Shown here: piece after piece, positions 1 to 10,412 of the stretch
How positions within the stretch are numbered: position 1 is the first letter of the stretch
How the letters are laid out: every line of letters starts with the position of its first letter
Assembly (NCBI GenBank): GCA_964017155.1
Contig: OZ024861.1
Coordinates: 32,531,377 to 32,595,376 of the forward strand
Source of the DNA: Oasisia sp. SBJ-2009
Lineage: Eukaryota; Annelida; Polychaeta; Sabellida; Siboglinidae
DNA length: 64,000 nucleotides
Direction of reading: 5' to 3'
Made by a program: the position numbers and the translations under genes
Notes under the pieces: generated by a model
The model's database searches: none
Told to the model about the DNA's origin: nothing
What the model saw: only the letters and a program-made list of their open reading frames with translations

Positions 1-194
1 CTGCTATTTACAATCAAATTATCCAGCCGAAATCTGAGGCAACACACGTGACACCAGTACGCGAACAAGGCCCGTAGATGACAGGTCGAAACGTCGTACT
101 CAGCTTCGACTTTAAGCTCCAAAGTAAGTTAATTTTATTAAAATAAACCATTCTTGGAGCCATGAACAATATATTCACTAGGTGTACAGTTGTT

Positions 195-279
195 CAGGTT
201 ATAGTGGCAGTCAGGTTGTAGTGGCAATCAGGCTGTAGTGGCAATCAGGTTGTAGTGGCAATCAGGATGTAGTGGTAGT
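195..279. repeat. 17-bp tandem repeat, 5 units, SMPD2 copy A intron
   Basis: Five consecutive 17-bp units close to CAGGTTGTAGTGGCAAT lie in the intron upstream of the first visible exon of SMPD2 copy A. The corresponding intron of copy B (about 22020-22210) has only scattered, related CAGGTTGTA words. Bases 1-194 show no gene. Confidence 0.8.
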
Positions 280-401
280 CAGGGTGATCCAGTTGTAAAA
301 TTGGTCAGACTGTACAGTTAATTGTATACGACTAGTCAGAAGACAAAGCAGCATTACACTAGACACTGAGTACGAAGTGTGCACGTGTCTGTCTGTGACA
401 G

Positions 402-2580
402 CTGCATGCAGAGTACAACGAGGCACGGGACGAGTATCTCGCTCACAGAGTCGCTCAGGCCTTCGAGATGAGTCAGTTCGTCAAACACACCAGTGAGACA
501 TGTGACATCGTCATAGCAACTGGTGACTTCAACCTGCAGCCCTCCAGTCTCGGTCACAAAGTGATCATATCAAACGGCAACTTCCTCGACGCCTGGACCT
601 CACAGGTAGGTGGACCACACGGGTAGGTGGACCACACTGGTGGGTGGACCACACAGGTGGGTGGACCACACAGGTAGGTGGACCACACTGGTGGGTGGAC
701 CACGCAGGTGGGTGGGCCACACAGGTGGCTGGATCACGCGGGTGGGTGGACCATGCAGGAGGGTGGACCACATGGGTGGGTGGACCACACGGGTGGGTGG
801 ACCACACGGGTGGGTGGACCACACAGATGGGTAGACCACATGGGTGGGTGGTCACTGCATCACCTCAATTAAAGGCACTCAAATACATTCCCTTGGAATC
901 TACCATATTCTACTGTCACATTATGATTAATAAGTTTTCTTTCCTGAATTATCCCATTGCAATAGCTACTGGATTAGTATCTGGATATCGAGATGCTGCT
1001 GTTGTGTTTGCAGTGCATTTGAACAACACACTTTGCATGAATGATGTATCTTCCAGAAAGATGCAAGCGAATCCGAATCAGATGGCACGACGTGTGAACG
1101 ACCAGACAATCCCTTCTCCAGTCCTTCCTTTGTGAAGACTCATCCCAATGGCATACGTCTGGATTACATTCTCTACAGGAATAATGCAGGTATTGTAATT
1201 TATTTAAGTAAATGTAAAGTAGAATAACACTTATTTTCTGAATGAATAAGCTGTTTAGGGCCTGTTTGAGCCTATTTCCAACAGTTAATTAAAATTTGTT
1301 AAATTAAATGTTGAAGTTGAATGTTGCTTCATAAGCTTAATATCGAGTTGCAGCTCTAGTATTTAGAACCTCAAAGACATCTGTTATTACGTTTGTATTT
1401 TAGTTCATGGAAAACGTAATTACATTATTTTTAAATAATATATTTTGAATTGATGTCAATCAGTTTAGTTTACTTCTGTGTAAATGGTATTATGTTACAG
1501 GGTGTAATGTAGTGTGTGATAGATGCTGTGTGGATGTTTACAGGGTATGACATGGAGTGTGACAGATGCTATGTGACACTTCAGCAGGTGCCAGGACAGC
1601 TGTATCACTACTCAGACCATGATGGGGTGGCAGCTGAATTTACAATCAAGAGAAACGTGACATGTTAGTTTCATTTCTTGACAGGACGCTCTCACAGCAA
1701 GTTTACCATTGTGTGTCTGACAATATATTAATGAGTGTAATTATTTAATTTTAATTACTATGAATTGATCTTGTTAACAATAATGATAAAACTAAACGAA
1801 TAAGTCTGGTTTTCACATATTTGTAACTACATAAGAGACATGTAAAGCTACACGAAGAGCGTGATGTGTTATAAAAAGGGGCACTTAAAATATACAGTGA
1901 GTGGGGTGCAGTGGCCCGAGCATCGAATACTTTCAACTGAGAGAAACATTGGACAAATTTGTTCACTCTACATTGCTCTAGTTCACTCAGCTGTATGAGT
2001 GATTATCTGGCTTTAGACGATAGTAGATCTTTGTATAATTATTTTTACAAATTGTCTTTGTGCATTAATTGCTGCATGGTTGATGCTTCCCAGATGAAAC
2101 AAGATGCTGTTCGATTGAACTGATATACACAATTTCTCCACAGTGGACATTTGTCTGTAATTTAGTTTTTTCCAGGTTTACACACAAAACTGTAACACAT
2201 TGATAATAATGACAGATTAATTTATTGACCCTTATCTGAACTTTTCAGCAATGGGACGACAGCGGGACACGGCCGAAGTGACACGCCACCTAGGGAGCAT
2301 CTTGCCAATCATGGACAAGGGTGAAGGGAAGATCTACTTTGACCAGAAAGTCTTCCTAGTGTCCGCCCTCTTCTGTTTCTTTGTGCTGGCGATGACAGGG
2401 TCCATGGACTCGGGCTGGATGCTCCTCAGTCTTCCCCTCGTCTTCCTGCGTTTCCTCCTTGTCCTGGGTCTTGGGTTCTTCCTCTGGATGGGAATCATCA
2501 TGATCAACGTGGAGCTGAATTGTTTGATCGCGGCCAGGAAGAATGTGAAGACGCTGCTGGCAACAGAAGCAGCCAGGTAG
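402..2580 (+). CDS. SMPD2: Neutral sphingomyelinase (SMPD2 family), copy A, 3' exons
   Basis: This is the C-terminal half of a neutral sphingomyelinase, an endonuclease/exonuclease/phosphatase-fold enzyme that hydrolyses sphingomyelin to ceramide and phosphocholine at membranes. Visible exons are 402-605, 1057-1189, 1544-1663 and 2249-2580. They sum to 789 bp with matching phases (0, 0, 1, 1), ending in TAG, so 262 residues are readable. Seen directly: the catalytic-core motif A-T-G-D-F-N-L-Q-P in the first visible exon, R-L-D-Y-I-L-Y in the second, and S-D-H (the expected catalytic His) in the third. The last exon encodes two hydrophobic segments followed by a short basic tail, as in SMPD2. 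The N-terminal exons, which should carry the metal-binding Glu, must lie left of the window or be missing. The copy is 70-90 percent similar by eye to copy B at 22297-24700. No frameshift or stop was seen in these four exons, so it may be functional. Confidence 0.9.
604..858 (+). repeat. 17-bp minisatellite built on a splice donor (copy A)
   Basis: Fifteen units of about 17 bp (consensus CAGGTGGGTGGACCACA) begin exactly at the exon-intron junction of the exon ending at 605. The first unit is the genuine donor, CAG|GTAGGT. About half of the following units repeat a donor-like CAGGTRGGT or close variant. The array has no coding potential in the gene's frame. The remainder of the intron to 1056 shows nothing recognisable. 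Confidence 0.9.
1917..2120 (+). mobile_element. tRNA-derived SINE remnant (SMPD2 copy A last intron)
   Basis: This carries the SINE body word CTACATTGCTCTAGTTCACT followed by CAGCTGTATGAGTGA, shared with the copies at 4915, 23919, 29205 and 55140. The tRNA-like head is degraded: a remnant like GCAGTGGCCCGAGCATCGAA is visible but the B box is gone. The same insertion is present at the equivalent place in copy B, so it predates the duplication. Confidence 0.75.
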
Positions 2581-2591
2581 TGGCTGGATGG

Positions 2592-2765
2592 GTCTCGGGA
2601 ACGTTTCCTGCACGTTCAGGAACATTTCCTGTGCATTTAGGAACGTTTTCTGCACATTCAGTAATGTTTCCTGCGCATTCGGGAACGTTTCCTGAGCATT
2701 CTGGAACGTTTCCTGAGCATTCTGGAATGTTTCCTGTGAATCCTGGAACATTTCCTGCTCATTTC
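2592..2765. repeat. 21-bp tandem repeat containing GGAACGTTTCC
   Basis: Eight units of about 21 bp start 12 bases after the stop codon of SMPD2 copy A, so they fall in the 3' UTR or just beyond. Each unit contains a near-perfect palindrome, GGAACGTTTCC. The equivalent site in copy B (24715-24745) has only about one unit. Confidence 0.85.
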
Positions 2766-4480
2766 CAGCGTAATGTGATACATGCAGATGTCTCATTCAA
2801 ATGCGTTTGCTTTTATGCTGCCGTGTTTAGCTTAGAAAGTGTTCAGAAGTACAAAATCTTGTTGGTTTTGTCACCAAATCATGGTATGACATATACATCA
2901 ATTCTAATGTCTTGACTGCATAAATATGTATAAAATAAAACAATGAACCAGCATTTTATAACTGTGGATGGAACTTTTAACTTTAAACTTTCCACATACT
3001 AATGGTTGGTTTGCATAACAGTTAAGTGGAAAGTTTAGAGTTAAGTTGAAAATACTTTTCACAAGTCTTACATTGGATATTTACATGCATAAAATGCTCT
3101 CTAGTAATCATGCTTTTATTTGTTTTAATATAAATAAACTGTTGCTTTTAATAACAGGCTTGATGACCTACAAGACCAGTGCCATTACTAATAAACAGAC
3201 AGCTATAAAATTAAATGTTAAACATTATGATGGTTCATTAAAACACACCTAGACAGTCTCACGTTTGGATAGATATATTGTATTTTGTATAACTAGACTA
3301 CAATAAAAACACAATCAGACTTTCTATTTTAAAATGAACTAACCTAAGCAGTTCACTACTAAGTAAATATCTAGTACTAGCAGGTTCATTGCAATGTTGA
3401 GGCCAACAGTGAGTGTTCAGCTGCAGATTAGCCAAAGATCAGTGTACTTCTGTTCATTTCTTTGTTGCATAAACTTTTATTCATAGAGCAACAATGCATG
3501 TTCTGCAGCTAATATATGTCACTACGTCCATGTTGTATACTTGCCTTTATCTCCAGCATAAATGTAAACAATGTGTGATATTAAATGTGTTGTAGATGTT
3601 ACTTAAATATGTGTCACTAGACATGCATAGACGGTATACAACGTTAAACGTTGCTTCCAGGAGAATTTATAACAGCAGTTCTTCAACCTTTTTAGCTGCA
3701 GCCTAAATACCAGTCATTGGACCTGTCTGACAATGCATGCCTTCAAACAGTTAACTTGTGAGAAACATAAAATAAATAACTAAAAAATTAATTGTCGTAA
3801 CATAAATAAATGGTGTATCAGAACATGTTTTAGACGTTATTTGCGGTCCAGTTTTGGGTTGTGCAAAGGGGTTAAGAACTGCTGGCATATAATGCTCTAC
3901 AGATATACATGGTAGGTTTACCATGACAATCTTGAGGTGATATAAACACAATGCATACATTGTTACCATTGTTCTGGTTTTATATATCATTAGATCATCT
4001 ACTCATTTTGTTACTGACATGACTGCAATAAATTTAATTAAGTGGTCTTACATTTCAGTGTATAATAGTGGTATAATATAATGACAGATTGTGGCAGTTT
4101 TACCACATTTAAATTATTTGAATGCTGTGATGGTGGGTATATTTTATTGAATCTAATTTATTTATTGTTAATTTGTAAATTAAATTTGAATAAGAACTAT
4201 TTCTTTGCTGATTACATTTATTTGTTGATGTGCTCATGAAATCAATAGTTGCACTATTACCTAACAATGTTTCAAAGGCATTATGCAACATGTGCACCTA
4301 TATTATTGTAGTCATGATAAAATGTAAGTTTTAGTAAGAACATAATTTATTTAACTTATTAACTACCACCCTAAAACATATAAAATGTTTGTATTTTTGT
4401 TATATATTGTAATCAGCAAAATTTTCAGTTCAATCATTGCAATTACCTAAATTTTATTATAAACCAGTTTGTAAGTTTAC
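2766..4480. repeat. 3' flank of SMPD2 copy A, paralogous to 24750-25770
   Basis: No gene was found here. From about 3480 to 4480 the sequence aligns by eye, with small indels, to about 24755-25770 downstream of copy B. Shared words include TTATTTGCGGTCCAGTTTTG and AATGTTTCAAAGGCATTATG. About 2770-3480 has no counterpart after copy B and was lost there or inserted here. Confidence 0.8.
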
Positions 4481-4691
4481 AAAACTGGTGTTGTAACCTT
4501 TACTGATTGGGCTTTACTCGTGTGTATTACATGGGTAAGTGTGTACCCCTTACTGTTGCCTGTCAAGTGTGAATAAAGATTTAAACGTAAATTACCTATG
4601 TGAAGTTTATTTTTTTAACAGATGTATTTAAATACATGTACATTGGGAATATTTCAAATACCTTTTATTTTCAGTATATATATATATATAG

Positions 4692-4774
4692 ACAACAGGC
4701 AAACCAGTGCCAGGGAGTCTTGTTATTGCTAACTACATCACAGTGACAACCGACTCAGAAACCTATCCACAGAG
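4692..4774 (+). other. Candidate orphan exon, function unknown
   Basis: An open stretch of 83 bp is bounded by a TATATAG acceptor (after an AT-rich tract) and a GAG|GTAAAG donor. Translated in phase 0 it gives a protein-like peptide ending S-E-T-Y-P-Q. No partner exon was identified and the family was not recognised. It could be a chance ORF or a relic exon. Confidence 0.25.
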
Positions 4775-4914
4775 GTAAAGGCCATAATCTATTGTTTGTT
4801 CAGTTAAGCCAGGTGGACCATAATAAAATGCCTATATTGCTCACAGAAAAGGTAATGCTAATGACTGCTAGGATCTTGTACCGAAGTGTGACAGCTCAAC
4901 TACCGGTAGGTTTG

Positions 4915-5145
4915 TAGTGCGCATTGGCTCAGGGGTAGAGCTTCAGACACTTGACTAAGAGAACCAGGGTTATAGTGCTGTGCTGTGGTGTTAAAACCTG
5001 CAAGGTTTTTCACTCTACATTGCTCTAGTTCACTCAGCTGTATACATGAGTACCTGGTTATAGACAGTGGTGGATATGTGTACAAGCAGCCTTCGTGCAT
5101 TAATTGCAGCATATGGCACCTGCTGTTAAGAGTAATTAGCACTGT
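4915..5145 (+). mobile_element. tRNA-derived SINE
   Basis: A polymerase III A-box-like TGGCTCAGGGG occurs at about 4925. The B box is degraded (GGGTTATAGTGC). The common body (CTCTACATTGCTCTAGTTCA) and tail (CAGCTGTATACATGAGTACC) follow. Orientation is plus. Confidence 0.8.
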
Positions 5146-5214
5146 TGGGTGAAGTTACAGTGAAGGTAATCAGTTTGGCAGGCATTACATGTGATCTTGA
5201 AACAGAAATGTTGA

Positions 5215-5385
5215 TACTGACAATGTATTTGAAAAAAGTATTTGAAAGTATTTGAAAATGTCAAATACTTTAAGAAAGTATTTAAATGCAAATATTTTAA
5301 ATTCTTAAATATAAATTACAAATACTTAGAAAAGTATTTAAATACTGTCAAATACAAATGTATTTGGCCCCATGTCTGCCACTTT
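5215..5385. mobile_element. Non-autonomous hAT-like element remnant
   Basis: Stacked AAAGTATTTGAAAGTATTT-type words and their complements (CAAATACTT, GTATTTAAATAC) are followed by CAAATGTATTTGGCCCCATG. Palindromic TATTTAAATAC arrays ending in GGCCCCAT are typical of hAT-derived miniature elements in animal genomes. No transposase was seen, and the ends were not resolved precisely. Confidence 0.45.
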
Positions 5386-5634
5386 GACTTGTCCAAAAAT
5401 TAACTTGTTGATGTTTTTTATTTTATTATTTACTGAAAGCTTATTGGTATGTTATATGTATTCCAAACAAGCAGCATTACAAAAGAATACTCCATGACAA
5501 TCACACTTTGCTGTGGCAGTTTTCTTTAAAACAGTTTTACGATTTCATGTATACCTTTCTGAATATAGTAAACTAGCTAGAAAAATGGGAAATCTTCACA
5601 TGATCAGAAAACCTAAAACCAACACTATATAGGG

Positions 5635-5751
<117 letters not shown>

Positions 5752-5799
5752 GCATTCAATGTATGCATTTACTAAACACGTAGGCCTACATGATCTCGA

Positions 5800-6396
5800 A
5801 TGTTCGGGCTTTTAGTGTTTCCCCTAGCCCCAGGACAAGCTAAACGTCCGAGTGTTCGTGACCATGCAGTGACACGCGGTAATAGCGAGTATATTTCCAC
5901 TGAGTGAATTGAACTGCATTAAATTGTTGTTCCTACTATAGTGTAGATTCGATCTATGCACGCTCCAGAGAAATGGTCACGAGAAATATGTTCGTGCTTT
6001 TAGCGTTTTCTCATAGGAATAAAGGCTAACATTTATGATTATTAAGCCGATGGTTCGTGACCAGTGACACACGGTAAATGACGGCTATATTTCCGGAGGT
6101 GTCTATATTTGCTAACCTAGCTCTCATGCACGTACAAATGCATGTAAAACGCCTAATGTCAATCTTGCAAAAAGTACCTCCAATCTAACCCTAACGCTTA
6201 CACTTGTACACGAGTGGTTAGCAAGTAGTCGTTGCCTATATTTCCACCGATGTGAAATTTGTTTCTGTTTATAATGTATAATGATAGTAAACATATATGT
6301 ACGCACTAGAATAATTGTCACGAATGATCGGGCTTTTAGCGTTTTCTCATAGGAAAGGCTAAAAGCCTACACGTGTTCGTAACCATGCTTGCACTC
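5800..6396. repeat. Self-similar repeat flanking the 6.4-15.5 kb insertion complex
   Basis: Several degenerate copies of a block containing TTTTAGCGTTTTCTCATAGG, a GTTCGTGACCATGC word and a GTGACACGCGGTAA word occur here (near 5805, 5990 and 6330). The same block resumes at 15476-15740 on the far side of the retrotransposon complex, so the two stretches look like one repeat interrupted by an insertion. No coding sequence is evident. Confidence 0.6.
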
Positions 6397-6600
6397 ACGG
6401 GCGTCGATCGGTGGGGGACGGGGGAGATGCGTCCCCCTCCCACTTTTCAGGGTGGGGGGGCAGCATAGGAATTGTCCCCCCCCCCACTTTTCAGTTCAGA
6501 AAAATTGCGAGGCATATAGCCTGACTCAACACTCCTCTCTCTTAAAAGCCGCTACATAGGATTCGCTAGACAATAAAGTCGCGATATGAAGTTCAGAAAT
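6397..6600 (+). mobile_element. GGGCGTCGATC-end repeat element, left copy
   Basis: The segment begins GGGCGTCGATCGGTGGGGGA, followed by C- and G-rich runs and ACTCCTCTCTCTTAAAAGCC. It is homologous over about 150 bp to 14233-14400 (direct orientation). Its terminal word recurs inverted at 15465-15475. It probably represents one end of a DNA element into which the retrotransposon inserted. Confidence 0.5.
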
Positions 6601-6976
6601 GGATGTATGTCTCTATGTAATAGGGACATACTGCGGTTTATGTGGAGGGTACAGCCTACAGGACAAGTATGGGTTTTGGTTACAAGGCTATGCGATGCAC
6701 GCATGCGCATCAGAGATCACTATAAAGGCGATAGCCGTAGCGACCTCGGCCCCATTCCATCATAATTTATTGCTGAATGAGTACTTATTATCTTCGCTTC
6801 CTGATTTATCGTTATATTGTTCGTATTTTGTTTTAAGTCGTTTCGTTTAGTGGTTATATTAGTCTAGATTCGTTTGTTTGGTTGCTTCGTTCGATTTAGA
6901 TCTTACATTTAAAGTAATTAGTTAACGTGTTTTCCGTCGGACCACGAGGGAGCAAATTTCGAGGTTTGTAAACGGT

Positions 6977-7484
6977 ATGGCGTCGAGTCGGGAATTTGTG
7001 TGGATCGTTGGCGATTCACATGTTTTCTGGCTCGGACGGTTTGTTGCGTCAACGGAGGTAAGCTTTTCTAATTCTTTATTAGAATGCCTGGATTGCCAGA
7101 TCGGCTTCCATGGGTACCGTGGCGGGTCTGTTCCTTCCCTCGCCGCCAATCCGGATTTGAAACGTAAGTTGGCCGTCGAAGTCCCTAGCGTTTGCGTATT
7201 AAGCGTGGGTGGAAATTGTTGTATGCCAGGTCGTCAGGCGTCACCGCTGGCGACACCTTAGCTATGATGAGGGTTCCGCCAGGGTTTCTGAAATTAATGA
7301 GTTCCTGATAGCGGTGTGCAGCACGGACTTCCCCATCTCCTTTTGGGCTTACAAGGGTTTCTGGAATATCCAGCGGGAAATCTTTCGGCCTGATGGCATA
7401 CATTTTAATGACCTGGGCAATCACAAGTTGTTCCGCACCATTAAAGGGGCTGTGTTTACTACAGTCAAGTCACTCCGGAAGTGA
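6977..7484 (+). pseudogene. SGNH/GDSL-type hydrolase of the retrotransposon, frameshifted
   Basis: SGNH hydrolases are esterase-like enzymes, and their role in Ngaro elements is not established. Seen here: block I G-D-S-H near residue 12 with the nucleophile Ser, block III G-G-N near residue 78, and the C-terminal catalytic block D-G-I-H-F followed by N-D-L-G-N at about 7390-7420. Block III and the C-terminal block lie in different frames, so at least one frameshift falls between about 7215 and 7290, and the product cannot be made as one ORF unless spliced. The start ATG at 6977 follows a purine-rich leader. The stop is TGA at 7482-7484. It ends about 860 bp before the gag ORF, separated by the tandem array. 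Confidence 0.7.
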
Positions 7485-7530
7485 AGTCATGGCCGGTGGT
7501 AAGTTGCTGTGGGGTGTACTGTGTGTTAAC

Positions 7531-8165
7531 CGACATGTGTACGTTTGGAGACATGTACAGTCTTACTGCTTTTGTAAATGTATGCACTTCATATATTACC
7601 CGAGTTGTGTAACAGGTACAGTACGTATTGCTGCTTTGTGCATTATGCAATTAGTCAATTACCCGGCATGTGTAACTTTGGAGACATGTGCAGTATCGCT
7701 GCTTAGTGCATTATGCAATTGGTACATTCCCGACATGTGTAACTTTGGAAACATGTGCAGTATTACTGCTTGGTGCATTAGTAAGTTAACCACCATGTGT
7801 AACTTTCGAGACATACAGTATTGATGCTTAGTGCATTATGCAATTAGTAAATTCCCGGCATGTGTAACTTTCGAGACATGTGCAGTATTGCTGCTTAGTG
7901 CATTATGCAATTAGTAAATTCCCGGCATGTGTAACTTTGGAGACATGTGCAGTATTGCTGCTTAGTGCATTATGCACTTAGTAAATTCCCGACATGTGTA
8001 ACTTTGGAGACATGTGCAGTATTTCTGCTTAGTGCATTATGCAATTAGTAAATTCCCGACATGTGTAACTTTGGAGACATGTGCAGTATTACTGCTTGGT
8101 GCATTATGCAATTAGTAATTTAACCGACATGTGTAACTTTGGAGACATCTGCAGGATTGCTGCTT
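7531..8165 (+). repeat. About 70-bp tandem repeat inside the retrotransposon
   Basis: Nine to ten degenerate units are each recognised by GACATGTGTAACTTTGGAGA, then GTGCAGTATT, CTGCTTAGTGCATTATGCAA and TTAGTAAATTCCC. Central units are nearly identical and outer ones more diverged. It lies between the SGNH and gag ORFs, where an internal promoter or leader could reside. Confidence 0.9.
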
Positions 8166-8340
8166 TTATGTCAACACCCAGCTAGCTTCTTCACGATTAC
8201 TGCTCTGTGTCTAGCTTTAATTCACATGCAAACCTTTTCATTCAAGGCATAGCTTTTCAATTGCACAGCTTTACTCGGACGTACAGACGTATCACAGATT
8301 GAGTTTGCTTAGCTGTTATTATAATTTTATTATAATGTTA

Positions 8341-9475
8341 CAGATGCCCCCCATTAGGCATTCACAACGCCAGAGGGCAAGGAGGGCGCAGGCCGGTGCG
8401 CTGGACCAGCCTGCAGTACCTGGCCCGGTCAACGCCGCAGCTGAGCCAGTGGTGGCTGCTACTCGCCTGGCGACGGCTACCGCATCTGTGACTGCGCGTC
8501 GGCGGTGGGAAGCCGACATTGAGCGACGTCTCGATGCCACTGAACATTTGCGTCGTGAGATGCGCGAAATGCGAACACTAATTGAGACACTTGTTCCACA
8601 GCCTGTTACAGCATCAACCAGTCACCAGGGTGCGCCACCTGTTGCTTCATCCAGCCACCAGAGCGCAGCACAGATTGCGTCATCATCTGTGACTCCTGGA
8701 TTGCCCCCCCCCCCCCCCATGGCCAACCATGGATGGCCTGCTTGGCCCCGCTGACGCTCCCATGGCAGGTATTGTGGACAATATCCGTGTCTTGCCTGGC
8801 GATGCTCCTAACAGGGTAGCCAGTCTAGTGTTGCCCACTTTGGCGCTGCATGCGTATGTGTCTGAGAAGACTAGGGACAGAATCTGGGCAGGGGAGTTTG
8901 TTGACTTGTATGCTCTGCTACCCGAGAGCGCCCTCGACCAGCCTGACTACAGCCTCACCCTCCGGCCGGGGGGTGAAGGTGGTAACCCGGCCGTGTGTAT
9001 TATGCCTAAGACGGAAACGTTCATCCGCTCCTTCAGCCAGTGGTCTCGAGCCTTCCAAATATACATGTCTGTTTTACATGTCATGCTTGCACCAAAGATG
9101 CTCAAATACTTGCATGTTGTCAGGAATATTTCAGAGCGAGGGGGAAACTGGCGTGGGTATGACGAGTCTTTTAGGACGCTGATGCGCAGTGAAGGGTGGG
9201 CCTGGGACTGTATCAATTATGAATTGTGGTTCAACGCAGTTCAGCAGCCATCTCCCCGGGTACCACCACAGACGGGTCCTCCCTTTCTCAACAGGGGTAC
9301 TGGTAACCGTCCCAGTCGAGACTGTTGGGCCTTCAATCAGGGACGTTGTATGCGGTGTCCCTGCCCCTTCCGACATCTCTGCAGGTGGTGTGGTGGTGCC
9401 CACCCCGGTTTCCGTTGCCCCAAGTCCCATGTCCGCAAGTCTACCCCGTTCCAACGTGTCCTACCCAAACCGTAG
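8341..9475 (+). pseudogene. Gag-like protein of the retrotransposon, split at a C14 run
   Basis: The first frame (ATG 8344, M-P-P-I-R-H) encodes an Arg/Ala-rich, then coiled-coil-like (R-R-E-M-R-E-M-R), then Ser/Pro-rich segment, and stops at 8752-8754. The continuing frame runs to TAG 9473-9475. It has a globular middle and a C-terminal Cys/His-rich region (C-W-A-F-N-Q-G-R-C, then C-P-C-P-F-R-H-L-C, then C-G-G-A-H) that resembles the zinc-knuckle-like region seen in DIRS/Ngaro gag proteins. The two frames meet at a run of 14 C residues at about 8704-8717, so either a homopolymer indel or slippage separates them. The stop lies 7 bp before the RT start codon at 9483. Confidence 0.7.
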
Positions 9476-9482
9476 TCATGCC

Positions 9483-10412
9483 ATGCCCACGCCAGTGTCA
9501 CCCACAGCTCTAAAAAGTGTCGTAGTGGGATATGATGGCCTGAAGAGCCAGTATTTAGTGAATGGTTTCCGTTCAGGTTTTGCAATCAGGTGTTATGGTC
9601 TGCCAGTGCAGAAACAGGTAGTCATAAATATGAAATCTGCGTTTGATTTCCCAAATGTAATTGACAGGAAGTTACAACACGAATTAGGACTGGGTCGTAT
9701 TTTGGGCCCCTTTACTGAGCGGCCAGATATTTCGCGTTATCGAATATCGCCACTTGGCGTTGTACCAAAGAAACTGCCAGGGGAATTTCGAGTAATACAC
9801 AATCTCTCTTACCCCGAGGGTGAATCAGTTAATGATTACATTCCTCAAGAGTTTTCCACCGTGCAGTATGCAACTATTCAACATGCAATTTCTTTCATTA
9901 AAGAGGCTGATTCAATAGTTTTCATGGCTAAAGTTGACATCGAAGCTGCATTTAGAATTATACCTATTTCTCCCCAAGATTCACCGTACTACCTATGGGA
10001 TGTTCCAGTTCTTGTTCTATTTTTGAGGCATTTAGTACAGCACTGGAATGGATTGCCATGAACAAGCTTGGTGTTACTAAAGTAGTGCACATAATTGATG
10101 ACTTTCTATTTTTAGCTACTTCTCATGCTAAATGTCTGCATGATATGAAAGCTTTCATGCCACTTTGTGAGCAGCTGGGTGTCCCACTGGCCCCTGACAA
10201 GACAGTAGGTCCTACTACAGCATTGCAGTTTCTCGGTATCATCCTAGATACAGTCAGCATGGAAGCACGCTTACCCGAGGACAAGTTAGCTCAATGTCGA
10301 TCGCTGATACTTTCCTTCTTGAACAGAGAGAAAGCCACTCTTAGAGAAATTCAAAGTTTAGTTGGTGTGTTAAGCTTCAGCTGTTCTGTGATTCCGGGAC
10401 GAGGTTTCTTAA
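9483..10412 (+). pseudogene. Reverse transcriptase domain, 5' part
   Basis: RNA-dependent DNA polymerase of the element. The ORF opens with ATG 9483. Readable motifs are G-V-V-P-K-K then F-R-V-I-H-N-L-S (fingers), V-D-I-E-A-A-F-R (motif A with its Asp), and, in another frame, M-G-C-S-S-S-C-S-I-F-E (motif B) and I-I-D-D-F-L-F (motif C, the catalytic Asp pair). Between motif A and motif B, around 9988-9998, the expected residues are missing and the frame changes, consistent with a small deletion. The frame is then cut at 10412 by a TTAA-flanked insertion. Confidence 0.85.

Noticed and set aside
354..557. Minus-strand ORF of 67 codons, repeated identically at 22249-22452
   Set aside because: It is the antisense shadow of duplicated SMPD2 exon 5; its identity reflects exon conservation.
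610..872. Trp/Gly/Pro/His-rich repeat ORFs on both strands over the 17-bp minisatellite
   Set aside because: Repeat of 17 bp read in three frames in turn; no start context, and the array lies in an intron.
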